From contig JABJCF010000199.1 in NCBI GenBank assembly GCA_018665625.1, forward strand, positions 1 to 7,874: a DNA stretch of 7,874 nt, in the 5' to 3' direction. The position numbers and the translations under genes are program-made. This document shows, one piece after another, positions 1 to 6,358 of this stretch (positions are counted from its first letter, which is position 1; the number at the start of each line of letters is the position of its first letter). The stretch comes from Nitrospina sp. (GTDB taxonomy: Bacteria; Nitrospinota; Nitrospinia; Nitrospinales; VA-1). The notes under the pieces were generated by a model. The model saw only the letters and a program-made list of their open reading frames with translations. It did no database searches and was not told where the DNA came from.

Positions 1-546
1 ATGGGGACCTTGATCAAACCTGCAGCTATTCGAAATATTAAAAGCAGAACCGGAGAAGTACTGTTCACTGCTGTCCCTGAAAGCACTCAACCAATTACAC
101 CTGGAACAGCGCATATCATCACCAGCCTCATGCAAAGTGTAATTAAAAATGGGACAGCCACCAAAGTCAGGGCCTTAAAAAGACCCGTTGCAGGAAAAAC
201 AGGAACAACAAATAATTATGTGGATGCCTGGTTTATGGGTTACACACCTGAGTTGGTCACCGGGGTATGGGTAGGGAAAGACAAGGATGAGCCGTTAGGA
301 CGAAACGAAACAGGTTCGCGGGCTGCAATTCCAATTTGGTTACAATTTATGCAAGAAGCTTTAGCAAACAAACCAATAATAAACTTTCCCGTTCCTAGCG
401 ATATCCAATTTCTTAAGGTCCTATCTAAATCTGGCGATCCGGCTAAATTCGGGGATACCGACTCAACTTTCGAAATCTTCCTGCAAGATTACCTGCCCGA
501 GAAAGAACAACCCTTTTTATCACAAGCTCAGGAAGAGGAATTTTAA
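1..546 (+). CDS. mrcA: Penicillin-binding protein 1A, C-terminal fragment (class A PBP transpeptidase domain), 5' end outside window
   Basis: This is the last 181 codons of a bifunctional peptidoglycan glycosyltransferase/DD-transpeptidase, which polymerises and cross-links the wall in the periplasm while anchored in the inner membrane. The KTG triad of the penicillin-binding transpeptidase domain is visible as KTGTTN (residues 66-71 of the fragment). It is followed by the family's DAWFMGYTPELVTGVWVGKD stretch (75-94) and an ETGSRAAIPIW segment (103-113), which matches the usual E-T-G-G-x-A-A-x-P-I-W with Ser for the second Gly. The catalytic SxxK and SxN motifs and the whole glycosyltransferase domain must lie to the left. 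Full-length relatives run to 700-850 residues, so the ATG at base 1 is almost certainly an internal Met (the family usually has F-A-N-x-G here) and not the start. The acidic tail (EKEQPFLSQAQEEEF) follows the fold. It ends with TAA inside an inverted repeat and converges on the 579-2633 gene. The class A PBP call is secure; the PBP1A subtype is likely. Confidence 0.93.
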   Translation: MGTLIKPAAIRNIKSRTGEVLFTAVPESTQPITPGTAHIITSLMQSVIKNGTATKVRALKRPVAGKTGTTNNYVDAWFMGYTPELVTGVWVGKDKDEPLGRNETGSRAAIPIWLQFMQEALANKPIINFPVPSDIQFLKVLSKSGDPAKFGDTDSTFEIFLQDYLPEKEQPFLSQAQEEEF

Positions 547-581
547 TAACAGCTAATTCATTTGTCCTCTAGCTGTTATTA
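544..581. terminator. Inverted repeat spanning both convergent stop codons; probable bidirectional terminator
   Basis: The 12-base arm TAATAACAGCTA (544-555) is repeated as its exact reverse complement TAGCTGTTATTA (570-581) around a 14-base loop. The left arm starts with the TAA of the PBP gene and the right arm ends with the reverse-strand TAA of the binding-protein gene (579-581), so one hairpin would serve both transcripts. On the plus strand it runs into a T-rich stretch (GTTTTCTTC), as in an intrinsic terminator. On the minus strand the following bases are less U-rich. The stem has only four G:C pairs, so termination may be weak. The structure is seen directly; the function is inferred. 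Confidence 0.6.
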
Positions 582-2633
582 GTTTTCTTCAACAATCTTC
601 TTTTTCTTTACAGTCAAAGCAAAGATGCGTTTTTCGGAATCCCCGGATTCCAAAATATTTGTTTTCCCCGTTACTCCCGGATAGTTTTTCACTTTAACCA
701 GGCTATCTCTCAGCTTCAAGCGGTTATCCGCTCCAGAAACAATGCTTTTAAAAATAATTCCAGCAGCATCAAAGGCTTGACCAGAAAGTTGAGAAGGCAA
801 CTCACCGTAATTATTCTGGAACTGCTCTACAAATTCTTTAACCTTCATCTGATGAGAATCAGAATAAAACCCATCAACAAAATAAATGGATTTTAAAAAT
901 TTGCCTCCCATTTTAATTAGTTCAGGAGAGTTCCATCCATTCGTCCCCAACAGAGCAATATTTTCAATATTATAAAAAGCCAATTGCGGAATAATTAATC
1001 CCACTTTGTCATAAACACCTGGGATAAAAATTGCATCGTAGCCCAATTCAAGCGAAACCTTAAGATTTTCAATTTCATCTTCAGACCAATGTTCCATATC
1101 AACTTTGGGTCTTGATAATACGGTTGGATCACTAAAATCCATTTCTTTTTCACTATCTAACAATTGTTTTCTTGTAGTGTGGTCGAGGTCGTCATCTGCA
1201 ATACCACCTAATTCAAGTATCTGTTTTTTGAAATCAGTTTGCGTTCTGTCATAACTGGACATTCCAACAATCTCTCCACCAAAAGCTTCCACTGCTTTTA
1301 AAAATTCATCCTTAAGTTCCTCACCAAAAGGCTCCATTGGATATAAAACTACAAATCTTCTTAGCTTAAGGGTATTAATTGAATATTCGGCTAAAAACCT
1401 AGCTTGTATTTTGCGGGTTAATGCATTTCTAAATATATAAGGATTCGCTTCAACCAATCCGGCTGAGGATGCGGTGGGAGAAAAAACAGGAATCTTAAAT
1501 TTTTTAGCTGCCTCACCTGAACGCTTAACTTCATCTGTCAATAAAGGACCAATGACACCAACTGATTTCGGGTTTCTCCCTAAAGAGTTTATTATTTCTG
1601 CTATATCATTTGACCCTGATGAGTCTTTGACATTTATATAGATCATCTTCCTGGATGATTCTGGAAGTCGGCTATAGGCAAGTTGAATTCCCTGTAAAAC
1701 TTTTTGGCCGGTTGCAGCAAGTTTTCCAGTCAATGGCAAAACCACACCAACTTCAATTCTAGCTTCGCTTTCATCACTAATGTTTTCGAGATCCTGCCTT
1801 AATATTTCTGACTGAGGGTGTTCTGGAAAAACAGACAAAAATTCTTTTAGCGTTGCTTTGTAGCGTTCAATCTCACCTCGATCTCTATAAATTGAAAGCT
1901 TTTTCAACAATAGAAGATCAACAGGAAAACCACTTCGGTACTTTTGAATTAATGAAATCAAAGTCATTTCATTAAATTTCTCATCAATCATTACCTCAGC
2001 AAACTCTAAAGCTCGCCGGCTCATTTCTTTATCCTCACTCTGCGTATAAACTTTTTTTATTTTTTGAATGGCATCATCAAAACTCAATCGCCGCTCATCC
2101 AACCTTGAAAGGAAATACAATGCTCTCCACTTTTTCTTTTTTTCAGGAGACTGGCGAATAACCCCATTAAACAATTCCTCAGCTGTGCTTATATTGCCAA
2201 GCTCATAATTACAGACTGCCATATTGAACTTAATATCGTAAGTAAGTGAGGTGTTAGGATGGGAATTTAAAATAATTTCATAAAAACGCAATGCAGTAGA
2301 AAATGATTTTGCGTTCTGATCAATCAACCCCAGACGAAAAAGCGCATTGTGTTTCCTCAAACCCCTTTGATTTTTTTCCAAATACTCATGATAAAGAGGC
2401 TTTGCTTCTAAAAAATGTCCCGAATGAAACAAGTGTTCAGCTTGCATGAAAGAGTCGCCATAGACCTCTTTGGATTTTTCATATTCTTTTTCTTGAATGG
2501 AATCATTTTTATCGGATTCTGTCCAAGACCTTGACGGCAATATTAAAACAATTAAAAGTATGAATAAAACTACTATGTTTTTTATGGCTACCTTTAACCC
2601 GTAACTTTGTTTTTTTAATTTAAAAGTAAACAT
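579..2633 (-). CDS. Exported TPR + periplasmic-binding-protein fusion (LpoA-like / ABC substrate-binding-like)
   Basis: This is a 684-residue protein with a basic N-terminus, a hydrophobic segment at about residues 20-33 (IVVLFILLIVLILP) and a possible signal peptidase I site near SRS-W (34-37). It has no Cys in the first 140 residues, so it is not a lipoprotein from this start. Residues about 60-275 are helical repeats of TPR type (for example FLEAKPLYHEYLEKN and ALRFYEIILNSHPN). Residues about 293-677 are a type I periplasmic-binding domain (Peripla_BP_6/LivJ-like): it opens with IEVGVVLPLTGKLAATGQKV, and later shows VGVIGPLLTDEV, IPVFSPTASS, YDAIFIPG and LLGTNGWNSPELI. A charged insertion lies at about 475-525. 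The TPR-then-binding-domain order matches LpoA, the outer-membrane activator of PBP1A, but also many deltaproteobacterial proteins annotated as amino-acid ABC transporter binding proteins. No permease or ATPase gene is nearby and a PBP1A-like gene is adjacent, which favours an LpoA-like role; this is inference. The start overlaps the upstream stop codon (TAATG), and no strong Shine-Dalgarno sequence is seen. Confidence 0.8.
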   Translation of the reverse strand: MFTFKLKKQSYGLKVAIKNIVVLFILLIVLILPSRSWTESDKNDSIQEKEYEKSKEVYGDSFMQAEHLFHSGHFLEAKPLYHEYLEKNQRGLRKHNALFRLGLIDQNAKSFSTALRFYEIILNSHPNTSLTYDIKFNMAVCNYELGNISTAEELFNGVIRQSPEKKKKWRALYFLSRLDERRLSFDDAIQKIKKVYTQSEDKEMSRRALEFAEVMIDEKFNEMTLISLIQKYRSGFPVDLLLLKKLSIYRDRGEIERYKATLKEFLSVFPEHPQSEILRQDLENISDESEARIEVGVVLPLTGKLAATGQKVLQGIQLAYSRLPESSRKMIYINVKDSSGSNDIAEIINSLGRNPKSVGVIGPLLTDEVKRSGEAAKKFKIPVFSPTASSAGLVEANPYIFRNALTRKIQARFLAEYSINTLKLRRFVVLYPMEPFGEELKDEFLKAVEAFGGEIVGMSSYDRTQTDFKKQILELGGIADDDLDHTTRKQLLDSEKEMDFSDPTVLSRPKVDMEHWSEDEIENLKVSLELGYDAIFIPGVYDKVGLIIPQLAFYNIENIALLGTNGWNSPELIKMGGKFLKSIYFVDGFYSDSHQMKVKEFVEQFQNNYGELPSQLSGQAFDAAGIIFKSIVSGADNRLKLRDSLVKVKNYPGVTGKTNILESGDSEKRIFALTVKKKKIVEEN

Positions 2634-4024
2634 TATTCGTTATCTTTGGATTTCCCTTTTAACTGATATTTTTGAATACGATACCGCATTGATCTAAAGC
2701 TAAGATTCAATTGTTTCGCCGCTTTATTAATTATACCGTCTGCTTGAAAAAGCGCGTTGGAGAGCATTTTCTTTTCAATTTGGTCGAGGGTTCTTTCAAG
2801 GTCAATCTTTTCCGCATCCAAATTTGGGACTTGAATATGTCCCGCTGGCATTATGCCAATAATTTCTTCTGGAAGGCTGGATTTTTGAATAGTTTCACCC
2901 GTTTCTAAAACTACGGCTCTTTCTATTACATTCTCTAACTCCCTGACGTTTCCAGGCCATGAATAATTTTCAAACAAGCGCATAGCCTCTGGCTCAACTC
3001 CTTTAATAAATGTTTTTCTGTGCTTGGAGTTGTATTTTTTTATAAAGAATTCAACTAATTCATGGATATCCTCTTTACGCTCTCTTAATGGCGGCAAGGA
3101 AATGGGTATTACATTTAACCTGTAAAAGAGGTCTTCTCTAAAAACTTTATCGGCAACCAAATTGGTCAGGTTGCGATTAGATGCGGCAATGATTCTCAAA
3201 TCCACAGGAATCGTTTCTGTTCCTCCCAGCCTTATTATTTCATTTTCCTGCAATACCCTGAGTAATTTCACCTGGATAGAGAGAGGCGCTTCCCCAATTT
3301 CATCGAGAAAAAATGTACCCTTGTTTGCAGACTCCATCAAGCCCAACTTTAACGAATCAGCACTGGTGAAAGATCCTTTTTCGTGACCGAACAATTCACT
3401 TTCAAGTAGATTTTCCGGTAAGGCACCGCAATTAACCGACACAAATGGATAATTTTTTCTATTCCCATTAAAATGAATGGCCTTTGCTATGACTTCCTTA
3501 CCCGTTCCACTTTCACCATCGATCAAAACAGTTGCGTTGCTACGCGAAACTTTTTCAATCAACTCAAAAATTTTCTGAAATACCGGAGACTTTCCAATAA
3601 TATTGGAAATCTTAAAACGATCGTTCAAAGCTGTTTTCAGGAATCGGTTTTCCTCTGCAAGCTTTCTTTTCTCAATCGCATTCTTGACTATTAGCTGGAC
3701 ATCTTCAATTTTAAAAGGCTTTGAAATATAGTCGTAGGCACCCTTCTTCATTGCATCAACAGCTGTTTCAGCGCTGGCATATGCAGTCATCATAACTACG
3801 GGTGTATCGGGAAGGATTTTTTGAGCATTTTCAAGAACACTTATCCCGCTTGACTTCCCCATCCGAATATCAGTAAGGATCAAGTCAAAAATATTCTCTT
3901 TTATTAGTTTTACAGCACTTTCTGCGTTGTGGGCCGTAAATACTTTATAGCCTTCTTCCTCAAGCATGATAGCCAGGAAATCTCTAAGGCTCTTTTCATC
4001 ATCAACTACCAGAATGGAGCTCAT
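2633..4024 (-). CDS. Sigma-54-dependent response regulator, NtrC/PilR family
   Basis: This 463-residue protein is a three-domain transcription activator. The receiver domain (1-120) has the acidic pair D8/D9, phospho-acceptor D52 (DLILTDIRM), T80 and K102 (SKPF). The AAA+ domain (about 141-375) has Walker A GESGTGKE (170-177), Walker B FFLDEIGE (238-245), the arginine-rich FREDLFYRLNV (295-305) and WPGNVREL (356-363). A C-terminal Fis-type helix-turn-helix (about 425-455) ends in LSFRSMRYRIQKY, a pattern typical of PilR-like members. The sigma-54-contacting GAFTGA loop reads GSFTSA (217-222). By family knowledge, phosphorylation by a sensor kinase drives oligomerisation and ATP-dependent opening of sigma-54 promoters. 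No kinase gene lies next to it here. It follows argG after 83 nt, with a GGAGA 12 nt before the ATG (rather long spacing), and its TAA overlaps the next gene's ATG. The class is certain; the regulon is unknown, and I see no clear -24/-12 promoter in the window. Confidence 0.93.
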   Translation of the reverse strand: MSSILVVDDEKSLRDFLAIMLEEEGYKVFTAHNAESAVKLIKENIFDLILTDIRMGKSSGISVLENAQKILPDTPVVMMTAYASAETAVDAMKKGAYDYISKPFKIEDVQLIVKNAIEKRKLAEENRFLKTALNDRFKISNIIGKSPVFQKIFELIEKVSRSNATVLIDGESGTGKEVIAKAIHFNGNRKNYPFVSVNCGALPENLLESELFGHEKGSFTSADSLKLGLMESANKGTFFLDEIGEAPLSIQVKLLRVLQENEIIRLGGTETIPVDLRIIAASNRNLTNLVADKVFREDLFYRLNVIPISLPPLRERKEDIHELVEFFIKKYNSKHRKTFIKGVEPEAMRLFENYSWPGNVRELENVIERAVVLETGETIQKSSLPEEIIGIMPAGHIQVPNLDAEKIDLERTLDQIEKKMLSNALFQADGIINKAAKQLNLSFRSMRYRIQKYQLKGKSKDNE

Positions 4025-4075
4025 ACTATAATTCTATCTCCACTCTTCCCCATAAAGCAATAAGGGGATGTAATT

Positions 4076-4104
4076 TATCTAGAACTAATTTAAAGGAAGG
4101 TCAG
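4076..4104 (-). promoter_or_regulatory. Weak candidate sigma-70 promoter ahead of the response regulator
   Basis: In the 83-nt gap between argG and the regulator, the minus strand carries CTGACC (4104-4099; four matches to TTGACA), a 17-nt spacer, and TAGATA (4081-4076; about three matches to TATAAT). The rest of the gap holds only an imperfect C4/G4 stem (4048-4067) with no U-run after it, so no clear terminator separates the two genes. The match is weak and the region may simply be read through from argG. Confidence 0.2.
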
Positions 4105-4107
4105 AAC

Positions 4108-5313
4108 TCAACGACCAAAAGTTTCTGCATAAAGCTTTAGTCGCAATGCATTTAGTTTTATAAAACCATCTGCATCATTCTGGCTATAACCATGGCTTGC
4201 CTCGAAACTAGCTATATTTTCGTTATATAAAGATTTTTCAGCTTTCCTACCAAGAACAATACAGTTCCCCTTATACAATTTCAGACGAACCTCTCCGGTG
4301 ACATGAACCTGTGACTGATCAACCGTTTGCTGTATAAGTTCCCTTTCAGGTGAGTACCAGAATCCGTTATAGATCATACGGGCATAGGCGGGGATTAATG
4401 AATCACGCAAGAAAGTCACTTCGCGATCCAGAGTAATAGACTCGATAGCACGATGCGCCTGGTGCAAAATAGTACCTCCAGGGGTTTCGTAAATACCGCG
4501 TGACTTCATACCCACGAATCGGTTCTCTACAATATCAATACGACCAATTCCATTCTGGCCACCATATTCATTGAGCTTTTCTAATAACTTGGCAGGGCTC
4601 AATTTCTCTCCATTCACCGCTACGGGGTTGCCTGCCTCATATTGGATTTCAATTTCTGTTGGTTTATCTGGAGCTTTTTCTGGGGAAACAGACAGAAGGA
4701 ACATATCCTCATCCGGGCCTACCCAAGGATCTTCCAACACTCCACCCTCATAGCTAATGTGAAACAGATTCCGATCCATACTATAGGGTTTGGATTTTGT
4801 AACTGGAACAGGAATGCCATGAGTCACAGCGTAGTCGATCAAAGCTGTCCGTGAATTCAAGTCCCACTCTCTCCAGGGCGCTACAATAACAATTTCTGGA
4901 TTCAAAGTGTGATAGGCCAACTCGAATCTGACCTGATCATTTCCTTTTCCCGTAGAGCCATGGGATACTCCGTCTGCCCCTTCTAATTTTGCAATTCGAA
5001 TCTGTTCTTTAGCTATCAAAGGTCTTGAAATAGAAGTTCCGAGAAGATAATTATGTTCATAAAATGCATTGGCCCGCAACATTGGGAAAACAAAGTCGGA
5101 AGCAAACTCTTCACGCAAGTCTTCGATATAAACTTTACTTGCACCTGTTGCCAAAGCTTTTTCTCTAACAGGGTCCAATTCCTGCCCTTGCCCCACATCT
5201 GCAGCAAAGGCAATAATCTCGCAACTATATTTTTCCTTCAGCCATTTAATTATGACAGAGGTATCCAAACCTCCAGAATAAGCCAATACAATTTTTTTAA
5301 TCTTGTTTCCCAT
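4108..5313 (-). CDS. argG: Argininosuccinate synthase
   Basis: This cytosolic enzyme joins citrulline and aspartate, using ATP (to AMP and PPi), to give argininosuccinate, the penultimate step of arginine synthesis. At 401 residues it is the usual length for the common bacterial type and shorter than the E. coli form of about 447. The N-terminal ATP-pyrophosphatase loop is AYSGGLDTS (11-19). Other signatures are GTSISRP (92-98), [14 protein letters not shown] (118-131; ATP/citrulline/aspartate contacts in the family), [10 protein letters not shown] (174-183) and [18 protein letters not shown] (263-280). It is complete, ending in TGA. The ATG start is supported by alignment to the family N-terminus and by AGAAGA five bases upstream. 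It lies 45 nt after glk in the same direction. No other arginine gene is present (argH is a frequent partner), so it looks like a stand-alone arg gene attached to a sugar-metabolism operon. Confidence 0.97.
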   Translation of the reverse strand: MGNKIKKIVLAYSGGLDTSVIIKWLKEKYSCEIIAFAADVGQGQELDPVREKALATGASKVYIEDLREEFASDFVFPMLRANAFYEHNYLLGTSISRPLIAKEQIRIAKLEGADGVSHGSTGKGNDQVRFELAYHTLNPEIVIVAPWREWDLNSRTALIDYAVTHGIPVPVTKSKPYSMDRNLFHISYEGGVLEDPWVGPDEDMFLLSVSPEKAPDKPTEIEIQYEAGNPVAVNGEKLSPAKLLEKLNEYGGQNGIGRIDIVENRFVGMKSRGIYETPGGTILHQAHRAIESITLDREVTFLRDSLIPAYARMIYNGFWYSPERELIQQTVDQSQVHVTGEVRLKLYKGNCIVLGRKAEKSLYNENIASFEASHGYSQNDADGFIKLNALRLKLYAETFGR

Positions 5314-5358
5314 AGTTATCTTCTAAGTTAAAGGGCCCCTACATATATAGAGATCAAA

Positions 5359-6342
5359 TTAGTTAATGATTTTGAATCGTTCACCTAAAGCATATCGTGC
5401 TGCACCAAGAAGCGCGGCTTTTTCATTCAAAATTACCTTCACAGGAATTTCTGCCAACAAATTCTCAAATCTATTTTTAGACAAAAAGGCTTCAATAAAT
5501 TTTCCGTTGGTTAAAAATGGTAAAATTTTGGGAGCAATCCCTCCACCCAAATATACTCCACCCTTTGCTAAAAATTGCAATGCCAGATTTCCTGCAAGGG
5601 CACCATACAATTCTGCAAACAGGAAAAGTGTTTTTTCGCATACTTGCGACTGGTTCTGTACGGCTCGATTAATAATTTCAGAGGCCAGCTTCTCTTTTGA
5701 CAACCCTTTCTCCCAATTCTCCGAATCACTTATCGAAAATCTTTCTTTAACAAATTCGAATATATGAATCAAACCGGAGCCCGACACTACCCGCTCTATA
5801 CTGATCCTTGAGAACTTTCTTTTGAGGTAAAATAGCAACTCGGTCTCAAGTTTATTTCTTGGAGAAAAATCTGCATGCCCACCCTCGGAATCCAAAACAA
5901 AATATTTATTCTCCCCCGCTGGAATTAAAAAAGCCTCGCCAAGACCTGTACCCGCTGCCACTACCCCTATCCGCCCCTCATTCGAGGTTATCCCTGGTTG
6001 CAATATTGCAATGTCCTCGTCTTCAAGAAATGGAACCGCGCAGGCAGTTGCAACCAAATCATTAATCAAAAAGACCGTATCAAATTCTTTTTCCAGGCGA
6101 CCCGCTTCAATTCTCCAATCAATATTTGTAAGGTCGCAACTGCCATTCACAATGGGACCTGCTACTCCCAGGCAAACATTTTCGGGTCTTTGTTGATTAT
6201 CCTTAAAATATTCTTCAAGAATTGAATCAAAGTCGGGAAAATTTTGGTTTTCAAATCGAACAATATTTTCCAGCCGATTTGCACTTTTATCAAACAAAGC
6301 TAAATAGGTTTTGGTCCCTCCGATATCCCCGGCAAGTATCAT
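5359..6342 (-). CDS. glk: Glucokinase (Glk family)
   Basis: This 327-residue cytosolic kinase phosphorylates glucose with ATP to glucose-6-phosphate, the substrate of the pgi product encoded upstream. The E. coli-type glucokinase fold is shown by the phosphate-1 motif GDIGGTKT (5-12), VAGPI (60-64), the catalytic Asn-Asp in FLINDLVATACAVP (D95), AAGTGLGEA (129-137), EGGHADFSPR (153-162), ERVVSGSGL (183-191), GGVYLGGGIAPKI (261-273) and the C-terminal NEKAALLGAARYA. The length fits the family (about 320). The frame stays open three codons further up to a TTG at 6351. I chose the ATG at 6342 because it puts the phosphate loop at the normal distance from the N-terminus and has GTGGG nine bases upstream, whereas the TTG has no ribosome site at a usable distance. 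It follows the transaldolase by 16 nt, which suggests co-transcription. All key residues are intact. Confidence 0.93.
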   Translation of the reverse strand: MILAGDIGGTKTYLALFDKSANRLENIVRFENQNFPDFDSILEEYFKDNQQRPENVCLGVAGPIVNGSCDLTNIDWRIEAGRLEKEFDTVFLINDLVATACAVPFLEDEDIAILQPGITSNEGRIGVVAAGTGLGEAFLIPAGENKYFVLDSEGGHADFSPRNKLETELLFYLKRKFSRISIERVVSGSGLIHIFEFVKERFSISDSENWEKGLSKEKLASEIINRAVQNQSQVCEKTLFLFAELYGALAGNLALQFLAKGGVYLGGGIAPKILPFLTNGKFIEAFLSKNRFENLLAEIPVKVILNEKAALLGAARYALGERFKIIN

Positions 6343-6358
6343 AGCGAACAACCCACTT

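Noticed and set aside
2846..2858. TGGCATTATGCCA palindrome in the regulator gene
   Set aside because: Six-base arms inside the coding linker are within chance expectation, and there is no second copy nearby.
4048..4067. C4/G4 stem between argG and the regulator as a terminator
   Set aside because: Only four G:C pairs then a mismatch, and on the minus strand the following bases are purine-rich with no U-run.
5016..5213. Minus-strand 65-codon frame inside argG
   Set aside because: It overlaps the argG N-terminal coding region in another frame, and argG motifs there are intact.
5314..5358. TATATAT and TTGATC in the glk-argG gap as a promoter for argG
   Set aside because: The two elements are only a few bases apart, and no -35/-10 pair with 16-18 nt spacing is convincing.
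5366..5767. Long plus-strand open frame (133 codons) opposite glk
   Set aside because: It is the antisense shadow of a well-supported glucokinase gene, has no recognisable motif, and its composition (Pro/Ala/Lys-rich) fits a mirrored frame.
6343..6351. TTG at 6351 as the start of glk
   Set aside because: It would add only L/M-F-A before the ATG, with no ribosome site at a usable distance; the ATG at 6342 has GTGGG nine bases upstream and the normal N-terminus.
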